Below, piece by piece: positions 6,801 to 15,660 of a DNA stretch of 15,660 nucleotides. The DNA is taken from contig UROL01000027.1 of assembly GCA_900549495.1 (NCBI GenBank), forward strand, positions 1 to 15,660, given 5' to 3'. Position 1 is the first letter of the stretch. The number at the start of each line of letters is the position of its first letter. The position numbers and the translations under genes are program-made. Source of the DNA: an uncultured Eubacteriales bacterium (GTDB taxonomy: Bacteria; Bacillota; Clostridia; Oscillospirales; Oscillospiraceae). Below the pieces are notes generated by a model. It was given only the letters and a program-made list of their open reading frames with translations. It was not told the origin of the DNA and did no database searches.

Positions 6801-7902
6801 CGTTGAAATCGTCCGCACTTACGGCAATGGGCCGCTCCGCCGCCTTTGCAGGGGCCTTGGGCGTGCCGCCGCAAATCTTCCACAGGTTCTCCCGAACCTC
6901 TGCCTCCACCTTTTCGGCAATCTCGGGGTTGGCCAGCAGATACGCCTTCACGCTGTCCTTGCCCTGGCCGATGCGCTCGTCGCCCATGCTGAACCAGCTG
7001 CCGCTCTTCTGGATGATTTCCAGCTGGACAGCCAAATCAACCAGCTCACCCCATTTGGAGATACCCTGGCCGTACATAATGTCAAACACGGCTTCCCGGA
7101 AAGGAGGTGCTACCTTATTCTTAACCACCTTGACTCTGGTTTTGTTGCCCACCACATTGCCGTCTTCCTTAATGGCCTCCACTCTGCGGACATCCAGGCG
7201 GACGGAGGCATAGAATTTCAGGGCATTGCCACCGGTGGTGGTCTCCGGGTTGCCGTACATTACGCCAATCTTCATCCGCAGCTGGTTGATGAAAATTACC
7301 ACGCAGTTGGTCTTGGAGATGGTACCCGCCAGCTTCCGCAGAGCCTGAGACATCAGGCGGGCCTGAAGGCCGACGAAGGTATCCCCCATCTCGCCCTCAA
7401 TTTCCTGCTTGGGCACCAGGGCAGCAACGGAGTCCACAACAACTGCATCCACCGCCCCGGAGCGAACCAGGGCATCGGTAATTTCCAAAGCCTGCTCGCC
7501 GGTATCCGGCTGAGAAATCAGCAGGTTCTCGATATCCACTCCCAGCGCAGAGGCATATACCGGGTCCAGGGCATGTTCTGCATCCACAAACGCCACTTCG
7601 CCCCCCCGCTTCTGAGCCTCCGCCAGGATATGCAGCGCCAGGGTAGTTTTACCGGAGGATTCCGGTCCATAAATCTCAATGATTCTACCCTTGGGGACAC
7701 CGCCGATTCCCAGGGCAGCATCCAGAGCCAGGGAGCCAGTGGGGATTGCCTCCACATTCATCTCCGGCCGGTCACCCAAACGCATCACAGTGCCCTTGCC
7801 GAAATTCTTATCGATTTGTGCCAGTGCGGTTTGCAGTGCCTTCTTCTTATCCGAGGCAGGGGTGGGGGTTTCATACACGGTCTTTTTCGTTGCCATAGTC
7901 AT
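6790..7902 (-). CDS. recA: Recombinase RecA
   Basis: RecA forms ATP-dependent filaments on single-stranded DNA for homologous recombination and DNA repair, and triggers LexA self-cleavage where LexA exists. The 370-residue product has Walker [10 protein letters not shown] at 79-87, the [10 protein letters not shown] motif near 105-114, Walker B VVVDS at 154-158, the [21 protein letters not shown] region including loop L2 at 205-225, and an acidic C-terminus ending DDFNDED. The start is the ATG at 7902, directly after the prmC stop (TAAATG), with AAAGGA 3 bases upstream; an ATG at 7896 is 9 bases from the same site and may be the real start. I see no GAAC-N4-GTTC LexA box in the bases just upstream, and the gene sits inside an operon behind prmC. 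Confidence 0.98.
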   Translation of the reverse strand: MTMATKKTVYETPTPASDKKKALQTALAQIDKNFGKGTVMRLGDRPEMNVEAIPTGSLALDAALGIGGVPKGRIIEIYGPESSGKTTLALHILAEAQKRGGEVAFVDAEHALDPVYASALGVDIENLLISQPDTGEQALEITDALVRSGAVDAVVVDSVAALVPKQEIEGEMGDTFVGLQARLMSQALRKLAGTISKTNCVVIFINQLRMKIGVMYGNPETTTGGNALKFYASVRLDVRRVEAIKEDGNVVGNKTRVKVVKNKVAPPFREAVFDIMYGQGISKWGELVDLAVQLEIIQKSGSWFSMGDERIGQGKDSVKAYLLANPEIAEKVEAEVRENLWKICGGTPKAPAKAAERPIAVSADDFNDED

Positions 7903-8775
7903 TTATCCTTTCCCGCCGTGCTGGGCCAGCACGGCACGTTCTCTGTCGTTATAATCCCGTTTCCGCTCGATGATGGTATAGCCGTGCGCTTCCAGGAGAT
8001 TGCAAACCGCATCCCCCCTCCCCATTCCGAATTCAAAGCACAGATATCCCTCCGGCTTGAGAATGGGGGTGTAATTTTCAATGATGGCACGGTAAAAATC
8101 CAAGCCGTCCTCGCCGCCATACAGTGCCAGGTGGGGCTCAAAGGCATCCACACTCTTGGGAAGGCTCTGCATCTCCCCGGCTGTGATATAGGGTGGGTTG
8201 GAAACAATCATGTCAAATTTGCCCAGGAAGCCCGGGGCGTGCTTTCGCACATCCACCTGGAAGGTGCTCATTCTTCCACCCAGGGTATTCCTTGCAATAT
8301 TCTTTTTGGCAATCGCCAGGGCTTCCTTGGAAATATCTGCCAGAGTAATCCGGGCATCCTTCACCCGGCTGGCAATGGCGAGGCCGATGCAGCCGGAGCC
8401 GCAGCACAAGTCCAGGATTCTCGGGTCCTTCTCAAGGAAAAGGCTTCGGTTGATGGCAAGCTCTGTGACAGCGCAGGTATCGTCCCGGGGAATCAGCACA
8501 TCCGGGCTTACATACAGCTTTAAGCCATAGAACTCCCACTCTCCCAGCACATAAGCCAGGGGCTCCTCATCCAGCAGACGGTGAACCCCCTCCTTGACCC
8601 TGGCCACCACCTCCGGGTCTGCCCCATATTCCAGGGCTGCCAGCATCTGCTCGGCGGTCTTGCCGGAAAAGGTACAAATCAAATCCCTGGCAATCAGTCC
8701 GGCGGTCTGCTGGGACTCCGTCTGGCAGAGAGCATTTCTTGCAAATAGGTAAAGCTCCCGATGGGTCATTACCAC
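7903..8775 (-). CDS. prmC: Peptide chain release factor N5-glutamine methyltransferase
   Basis: PrmC methylates the glutamine of the GGQ motif in release factors RF1 and RF2, using S-adenosylmethionine. The 290-residue product has the helical N-terminal domain (about 5-75), the SAM-binding motif DLCCGSGCIGLA at 122-133 and the catalytic NPPY at 193-196. A GTG start at 8775 is supported by AAGGAAG 6 bases upstream; an ATG at 8769 overlaps the preceding stop as TAATG but sits about 12 bases from that site. The motif usually written LIPRPxTE reads LIPRDDTC at 94-101. In many Firmicutes prmC lies beside prfA, its substrate gene; here recA follows instead, and a DUF1385 gene precedes it, which is a common clostridial neighbour. 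Confidence 0.93.
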   Translation of the reverse strand: MVMTHRELYLFARNALCQTESQQTAGLIARDLICTFSGKTAEQMLAALEYGADPEVVARVKEGVHRLLDEEPLAYVLGEWEFYGLKLYVSPDVLIPRDDTCAVTELAINRSLFLEKDPRILDLCCGSGCIGLAIASRVKDARITLADISKEALAIAKKNIARNTLGGRMSTFQVDVRKHAPGFLGKFDMIVSNPPYITAGEMQSLPKSVDAFEPHLALYGGEDGLDFYRAIIENYTPILKPEGYLCFEFGMGRGDAVCNLLEAHGYTIIERKRDYNDRERAVLAQHGGKG

Positions 8776-9770
8776 AGGTCACTTCCTTCCTTTTCCGGAA
8801 GCACCGCCTGCACGGCTGCGATGCCCACCTCAATCATGCTGTCATCCGGCTCTTGGGTGGTAAAATACTGCATCCACATGCCCGGTGCCGTCAGAATTTT
8901 AGTAAACCAATTGTCATGGCGGCCCGCCCAGCGGTTAATTTCATAGGTGATTCCCACCACCAGCGGAAGCAGTAGCAGCTTAAATACAATCATTATGACA
9001 CGGTACAAGGCGCTCCCCCGCATTTCTGCCAGCTGGGGGCACAGGGAAAGTAGCACGGAAGAGGCAATGGAGAAAATCAGGATGGAAATCACCATCACCA
9101 CCAGCAGGAAGCTGGTGCCGCACCGGGGGTGCAGCCGTGTCTGTGCCCGGACGTTTTCCACCGTCAGGGGCAGGCCCGCTTCATAGCAGCGGATGGTTTT
9201 GTGCTCTGCTCCATGGTAGCCAAAGACCCGCTTCATTTCCCCCATACGAGAAATCAGTGCCATATAGGCCACAAAAATAACCATCCGAATAATGCCTTCC
9301 ACCAGATTCAGCATCAGATTGCTTTTGATTACCCCATCCAGAAATCCGGATATCACCATAGGCAGCAGGAAAAACAGCAGGACGGACAGTCCCACGCCCA
9401 GCACCATTGCAATGCCCACAATCACCTTTTGGAAGGTTTCGTTGCCCAGAACCTTTTCCAGCCATTTATCAAACTTGGACGGCTCCTCCTGCATTTCCTC
9501 CGGTGCCAGGTCGGCAGAGCGCATCAGGGCCTTGATGCCCACCGCCTGAGAATCGAAGAAGTTAAAGATGCCCCGGACAAAAGGCCAGCTCTTGATGGAT
9601 TTCTTGGAGCTGCGCTTTCTGGGGTGCACCTCGGTCTCCAAGCCCTTGGATGTCCGAACCACAATGGCATCCTTCTCCGGGCCGCGCATCATGATGCCCT
9701 CAATCAGCGCCTGACCGCCAATCATTGTCTTGAATTTTTCCTTCACCGGTGGATTTTTTGTACTTGCCAT
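8769..9770 (-). CDS. DUF1385 family membrane protein (YqhQ-like)
   Basis: The 333-residue product carries the DUF1385 hallmarks: IGGQALIEGIMMRGP at 17-31, YHGAEHKT at 185-192 and RLHPRCGTSF at 212-221. Function is unknown; the conserved His/Glu/Cys residues suggest a metal site near the membrane, which is inference. At least four hydrophobic segments are seen (about 117-141, 153-173, 220-243, 257-275). The ATG at 9770 is chosen because AAAGGA lies about 6 bases upstream; a longer frame to 9836 would run into the end of the kinase gene and adds a non-conserved N-terminus. It starts 13 bases after the kinase stop and its stop overlaps the prmC start region. The same pairing of DUF1385 with prmC is known in other Clostridia. 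Confidence 0.9.
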   Translation of the reverse strand: MASTKNPPVKEKFKTMIGGQALIEGIMMRGPEKDAIVVRTSKGLETEVHPRKRSSKKSIKSWPFVRGIFNFFDSQAVGIKALMRSADLAPEEMQEEPSKFDKWLEKVLGNETFQKVIVGIAMVLGVGLSVLLFFLLPMVISGFLDGVIKSNLMLNLVEGIIRMVIFVAYMALISRMGEMKRVFGYHGAEHKTIRCYEAGLPLTVENVRAQTRLHPRCGTSFLLVVMVISILIFSIASSVLLSLCPQLAEMRGSALYRVIMIVFKLLLLPLVVGITYEINRWAGRHDNWFTKILTAPGMWMQYFTTQEPDDSMIEVGIAAVQAVLPEKEGSDLW

Positions 9771-9783
9771 AGCAATCCTTTCT

Positions 9784-11205
9784 TTATTGGGAAGCAGGAA
9801 GGGAAATTGTAACCAGTGTCCCGCCCCCGGGGGCATTTTCCAATGTCAGGCTGCCGTTGTGAAGCTCCATAATTTCCTCACAGACGGCAAGGCCAATGCC
9901 GGTGCCTCTGGCCTTGGAGCTGCCCTTATAAAATTTTTTCTTAACAAGTCCCAGCTCGTCCTCTGGAATGCCCGGGCCGAAGTCCCGAATGCGAACCACC
10001 ACCTGGTCATTCTCATAGGAGATGCTGGCCTCGATGCGCTTGCCATCCCGGCCATGCTTCGCCGCATTGTCCAGCACATTGAGGAAAACCTGCCGAAGTC
10101 TCTGACCGTCACAGGGAATTTCAGGAATATCGCCGTCATTTTCCAGATATTCCAGGGTAATCCCATCCTGGGCCAGGCGGCTGCTGTACATGTAAACAGT
10201 GTCTTCAAATTCGCTGCGGATATCCGTAAGCTCCACGTTCAGGGTCATTCTGCCGTCCTGCATTCTGGTGAAGTCCAGCAGCTCCGTTACCATACCGGTC
10301 AGGCGCTTGGCCTCGCTGGAAATAATCTTCATTCCCTGCCGTGTCTCGTCATCCATCCGCTCATCCGCCAAAAGGGTTTCGCTCCAGCCGTTGATTACCG
10401 TCAGGGGGGTACGCAGCTCGTGGGAGAGCTGAGAGATAAACTCCGCCTGCATCTTCTCATTTTGGCTAATCTTTGTGGACATTTCGTTGATGGTATCCGC
10501 CAGATCTCGGATTTCGTCATCGTATCTCGTCTGAATCTGTGCACCGTAGCTGCCGCTGGCAATTCGTCTTGCCTTCTCCGTAATCTCCGCCACAGGCACC
10601 ATAATGGATTTCATAAAGAATCCGCCGCTGAGCAGCACCACCAGCAGAAATGCCGCCAAAACCATAATGGAAATACAGGCGATGTAAAAAATCTGCTGAT
10701 TTACCACCCGTGTTGAGGTGACAAATCGAAGCACCCCCACCACCTCGCCGCTGCTGTAAATCAGCGGACTGCAAATAGAGATGATGTGCTCCCCTGTAAT
10801 CGGGTCCACACCGACAAAGGGCTCACTGGTGCGGGAGCTGAGTGCCTGGGAAATCTCAGGTGTCTCCGGCGACTCGTCCCCCCACAGGCCGTAGGATGTT
10901 GCCACCAGGTGGCCATTTTTGTCGATAAACTGGAGCTCTATCACATCCCGGGCCTCGTAGCTCCGGGCGTAGGTGATGCAGGCCTGGTAGTATTCCGAGA
11001 AATTCTGGTAGGAATTGTCCGAGAAAAACGATGTAGCAGATTGGGCACGGTGCCGCATATCCGCCTGCATATTGGTGTAGTAGTAGGCCGCATAGGATGC
11101 AGTGACCGCAGCGACGCACACAAGTCCCAGGGCCAGAATCACGCCGAAGGTATTGATAAGCCACCGCTTTTGCAGACCATGGGACCTCTTCTTCTTTTCT
11201 TTCAT
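9784..11205 (-). CDS. HAMP-domain sensor histidine kinase
   Basis: This membrane kinase should sense an outside signal and phosphorylate the response regulator encoded just upstream. The 473-residue product has a basic N-terminus, membrane helix 1 (about 17-42), an extracytoplasmic sensor domain (about 43-170, PAS/Cache-like in size), membrane helix 2 (about 172-195), HAMP (about 196-248), a HisKA domain with the phosphorylated H262 in SQLSHELRTPLTV, and a HATPase domain with the N-box LNVLDNAAKHG (375-385), G1 DFGPGIP (408-414) and G2 GTGIGLAV (434-441). All catalytic motifs are intact. The ATG at 11205 is 6 bases after the regulator stop; AAAGGGG is only 1-2 bases before it, a rather close spacing. 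The ligand cannot be told from sequence. Confidence 0.93.
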   Translation of the reverse strand: MKEKKKRSHGLQKRWLINTFGVILALGLVCVAAVTASYAAYYYTNMQADMRHRAQSATSFFSDNSYQNFSEYYQACITYARSYEARDVIELQFIDKNGHLVATSYGLWGDESPETPEISQALSSRTSEPFVGVDPITGEHIISICSPLIYSSGEVVGVLRFVTSTRVVNQQIFYIACISIMVLAAFLLVVLLSGGFFMKSIMVPVAEITEKARRIASGSYGAQIQTRYDDEIRDLADTINEMSTKISQNEKMQAEFISQLSHELRTPLTVINGWSETLLADERMDDETRQGMKIISSEAKRLTGMVTELLDFTRMQDGRMTLNVELTDIRSEFEDTVYMYSSRLAQDGITLEYLENDGDIPEIPCDGQRLRQVFLNVLDNAAKHGRDGKRIEASISYENDQVVVRIRDFGPGIPEDELGLVKKKFYKGSSKARGTGIGLAVCEEIMELHNGSLTLENAPGGGTLVTISLPASQ

Positions 11206-11211
11206 TCCCCT

Positions 11212-11898
11212 TTATGCGCCCCATTTGTAGCCCAGGCCCCACACCGTTGTAATATAGGTGGGGTTGGCCGTATCGTCTTCAATCTTGATTCTGAGCCGGC
11301 GGATATTCACGTCCACAATTTTCAGCTCACCCTCGTAATCCCTGCCCCAGACGGCTGCCAGAATATCCTCCCGAGACAGTGCCCGGCCCGGATTCTGCAT
11401 AAAGAGCTTGAGGATAGCATACTCCACCTGGGTCAGACGGATTCTGTTTCCGTTTTTCTCCAGGGTGTGATTTCTGGTATTCATCACAAAAGGCCCCTGG
11501 GTCAGCAGCTCAGAGCCCACTACACTGTCACCACCCAGGCGGCGGAACAGGGCATCTATTCTGGCGGTGAGCTCCGCCGGAGAGAAGGGCTTGGTGACGT
11601 AATCATCCGCTCCGGTCATCAGCCCCGTCACCTTGTCCATTTCCTGGGTTCTGGCAGTGAGCATGATAATGCCAATCTGCTTACTGGTAGCCCGAATCCG
11701 GCGGCAGACCTCAAAGCCGTCAATATCCGGCAGCATAATGTCCAGTATGGCAACGCCGATATCCGGATTCTCCGCCAGGCGCTCCAATGCCTCCTGGCCG
11801 GTGCCGGCCTCAATGGCATCGTATCCCGCACGCTTCAAGTTGATAACAACAAAGCTGCGAATATTCACTTCATCTTCCAAAATTAAAACTTTTTTCAT
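11212..11898 (-). CDS. OmpR/PhoB-type response regulator
   Basis: The 228-residue product is a DNA-binding transcription factor controlled by phosphorylation, paired with the following kinase gene. The receiver domain (1-120) has acidic residues E8 and D9, phospho-acceptor D53 in ILDIMLPD, T81 and K103 in VTKPF. The C-terminal winged helix (about 130-226) has the typical LTQVEYAILKLFMQNPGRALSREDIL recognition region in pieces from 155 onward, IRRLRIKIEDD and the closing TVWGLGYKW. The ATG at 11898 is chosen because the frame then opens with MKKVLILEDE and AGAGGTGG lies just upstream, overlapping the stop of the lipoprotein gene; a farther ATG at 11925 adds unrelated residues. Target genes are unknown; autoregulation of this operon is possible. 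Confidence 0.95.
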   Translation of the reverse strand: MKKVLILEDEVNIRSFVVINLKRAGYDAIEAGTGQEALERLAENPDIGVAILDIMLPDIDGFEVCRRIRATSKQIGIIMLTARTQEMDKVTGLMTGADDYVTKPFSPAELTARIDALFRRLGGDSVVGSELLTQGPFVMNTRNHTLEKNGNRIRLTQVEYAILKLFMQNPGRALSREDILAAVWGRDYEGELKIVDVNIRRLRIKIEDDTANPTYITTVWGLGYKWGA

Positions 11899-11908
11899 AG
11901 TCCACCTC

Positions 11909-13219
11909 TTATGATTCCGAAGCATTCCAACCCTGGCGGATTAGATGGAAATTGTTCTGGAGATAGCTTTCTGTCATCCCATAAATTGCCGAGCCGGATT
12001 CCAGCTTTGCCGCGTACACAACGTCCTCCCCCCGGTGCAGGGCGAACCGGTTCTGCACAGCCGCCTGGCTGTCTCTGTCCCTCCCTGTCAGGGTAAACAC
12101 CGTGAACACAGGGACGGCGGCACCGTAGCTGTTGTTCCACATATAGAACGTGTAGATATTTCCGTTCTGCTCCACTGCGATTCTGTCAATCCATTCGCTT
12201 TGCAGCTGCAGGTACCAGCCTTCGTCGAAGTTGTGGAATGTATACAGTTTATTGGTTTCCTGCCCAGCGATATCCACACTGAACCAGCGAATCAAATTCT
12301 GGCCGGTGGGGTTGTACATTATATTCAGCAGGCTGGGCAGCTCCAAAATACCGTCGCCATCCAAATCCTGGGCATATACCAGGTAATTGGACACCGGCTG
12401 CACACCGGCGCTGGCCTCGCTGGCCTGGGCGATGTTGGTAAAGACTCCATCCCGCAGGGCAAAAATATCCGTCTCGATGGAATTGCTCATGGACAGGCTG
12501 GAAACGTATACCGCCGGTTCCCCACCGGACAGCCGATTGACCTCAATCCGGCGGATAAACTCCGGCAGCACAGAGAGCTTTGCCTCCGCAGAGCCGGTCA
12601 GGTTTCCGTCCCGATAGCTATAGAGCCTTACCGTGCCGTTTCCGGAGACGGCATCGCCGTTTTGAATGACCATCAGCTCGCTCCGGCCGTCCTCGTTCAA
12701 ATCCACCACCAGGAGCCTGACATAAATCATGCTCTTGATTTTTTCCGACTGGCCGGTGGCAAAGGAATAGACCGTAACCGTCTTGGTGACATTTTCATTG
12801 AGCTGGGTGCCTACAATCAGCTCGCTGCCCGATGCATTGTCCACACTGGCATACTGCACCTGCTCAAAGGAGGAGCCTTTGCAGTCTATAATCTCCCACA
12901 GCTGATAGCTTTCATCCGTCAGCTGATTAAACAGGAGAATTTGAAGGGCATCGGTTTGGGTGAGCCTGGTAAAAATCAGATATTCTTCCTTTCCGTCCCC
13001 ATCCAGGTCCGCCGTTTGGACGGATTCCCGGTTGTTGCCGGAAAGCGGGGCGGCATACACCCTGCCCTCCATGGCCGATTCAATCGCAGAGCGAAGATTG
13101 CTGTTGCGTTCCGATCTGCGGGGTAATGCATACATCTCATCGACTGTCTTGGCTGCACAGCCGCAAAGAAGCAGAATCAGCAGCATTGCCCAAACAGAAC
13201 ACAATATTCTTTTTTTCAA
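11909..13219 (-). CDS. Lipoprotein with VCBS/FG-GAP-like DxDxDG repeats
   Basis: The 436-residue product has a lipoprotein signal: KKR, a hydrophobic stretch rich in leucine, then LCGC with the lipid-bearing cysteine at 21. It should be anchored outside the cytoplasmic membrane. Three FG-GAP/VCBS-like calcium-loop motifs are visible, DLDGDGKEE (71-79), DLNEDGRSE (173-181) and DLDGDGILE (285-293), spaced about 100-110 residues apart, which suggests a beta-propeller-like repeat fold. I chose the TTG at 13219 because AAGGAG lies 8 bases before it; an in-frame ATG at 13237 lies at the predicted transcription start and has no ribosome binding site. It is the first gene of a unit with a response regulator and kinase, 10 bases away, so it may act as a sensor partner or be their target. 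No enzyme motif is seen. Confidence 0.82.
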   Translation of the reverse strand: MKKRILCSVWAMLLILLLCGCAAKTVDEMYALPRRSERNSNLRSAIESAMEGRVYAAPLSGNNRESVQTADLDGDGKEEYLIFTRLTQTDALQILLFNQLTDESYQLWEIIDCKGSSFEQVQYASVDNASGSELIVGTQLNENVTKTVTVYSFATGQSEKIKSMIYVRLLVVDLNEDGRSELMVIQNGDAVSGNGTVRLYSYRDGNLTGSAEAKLSVLPEFIRRIEVNRLSGGEPAVYVSSLSMSNSIETDIFALRDGVFTNIAQASEASAGVQPVSNYLVYAQDLDGDGILELPSLLNIMYNPTGQNLIRWFSVDIAGQETNKLYTFHNFDEGWYLQLQSEWIDRIAVEQNGNIYTFYMWNNSYGAAVPVFTVFTLTGRDRDSQAAVQNRFALHRGEDVVYAAKLESGSAIYGMTESYLQNNFHLIRQGWNASES

Positions 13220-13243
13220 GCTACCTACTCCTTCCATCCGATT

Positions 13244-13252
13244 ATTATAGCA
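13244..13252 (-). promoter_or_regulatory. Extended -10 promoter for the lipoprotein/two-component operon
   Basis: TGCTATAAT (13252-13244 on the minus strand) is a perfect extended -10 element in the gap between dnaE and the lipoprotein gene. The -35 area is only T-rich (TTTTCT at 17 bases). Transcription would start around 13237. No terminator hairpin separates it from dnaE, so read-through from dnaE is also possible. Confidence 0.6.
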
Positions 13253-13274
13253 TATTCCCCCGAAAAAGAAAAGG

Positions 13275-15617
<2,343 letters not shown>

Positions 15618-15660
15618 CTGTCTCTTATACACATCTGACGCTGCCGACGCATAGCCTTGT
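15618..15660. other. Nextera/Tn5 sequencing adapter left at the contig end
   Basis: Bases 15618-15636 are the 19-bp Tn5 mosaic end in the orientation CTGTCTCTTATACACATCT. Bases 15637-15649 continue with GACGCTGCCGACG, the rest of the Nextera read-1 adapter complement; base 15650 is C where the adapter has A. The final 10 bases would be where an index read is expected, but I cannot identify it. The junction falls within a codon-for-codon dnaE match that stops exactly at 15617. Confidence 0.96.

Noticed and set aside
7938..7975. Possible internal promoter for recA (TATAAC in the prmC 3' end)
   Set aside because: The -10 is fair but no acceptable -35 or TG extension was seen, and the site is coding sequence.
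6775..8523. Long open frame (582 codons) on the plus strand opposite recA and prmC
   Set aside because: It spans parts of two recognised genes on the other strand, which explains it as codon-bias shadow; I see no ribosome binding site or protein family.
9771..9836. N-terminal extension of the DUF1385 protein to 9836
   Set aside because: It overlaps the kinase C-terminus by about 50 bases and precedes the conserved start; AAAGGA before the ATG at 9770 decides the start.

Overview
The window is a 15.6 kb piece of a Gram-positive (Firmicutes) chromosome. It is most likely from a moderately GC-rich gut Clostridia of the Oscillospirales type; this is inferred from the gene families (DUF4317, a YqhQ-like DUF1385 protein, an ECF sigma factor paired with a membrane protein) and the base composition, not from any marker gene. 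Every supported gene is on the minus strand, so the layout below runs from right to left. The last 43 bases (15618-15660) are not genomic: they are Nextera/Tn5 library adapter joined to the contig end inside dnaE.

Region 1 (15617 to 4306) is a tightly packed housekeeping and signalling block. It begins with the C-terminal two thirds of dnaE (replicative DNA polymerase III alpha). After a 55-bp gap holding a TGCTATAAT extended -10 promoter come a lipoprotein with three DxDxDG calcium-site-like motifs, an OmpR-type response regulator, its HAMP histidine kinase, a DUF1385 membrane protein, prmC, recA, recX, rimO and pgsA. From the lipoprotein onward gaps are about 13 bases or less and several junctions are TAATG, TAAATG or ATGA overlaps, so one polycistronic message is likely. 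A Rho-independent terminator after pgsA (4234-4278) closes it. The block joins envelope sensing, phospholipid synthesis (pgsA), recombination (recA/recX) and translation-factor or ribosome modification (prmC, rimO).

Region 2 (4225 to 2052) is an ECF sigma factor gene overlapping by ATGA a gene for a large single-pass membrane protein, the probable anti-sigma factor or sensor. A TGAAAC-N17-CGTA element upstream resembles an ECF promoter and suggests autoregulation. The unit ends in a nested hairpin.

Region 3 (2039 to 796) is a single DUF4317 gene with its own extended -10 promoter and a strong terminator.

Region 4 (790 to 1) has a promoter with a consensus TTGACA box driving a more AT-rich gene for a small membrane-anchored protein with a lipocalin-like beta domain. 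Its C-terminus appears cut short by a one-base frameshift in a T tract. A possible further gene starts at 59 and runs off the left edge.

I saw no tRNA, rRNA, CRISPR array, insertion sequence or prophage gene. No stretch over 300 bases lacks a gene. The window is mostly conserved core genome; the less explored parts are the sigma/anti-sigma pair, the lipoprotein-two-component unit and the frameshifted small membrane protein.
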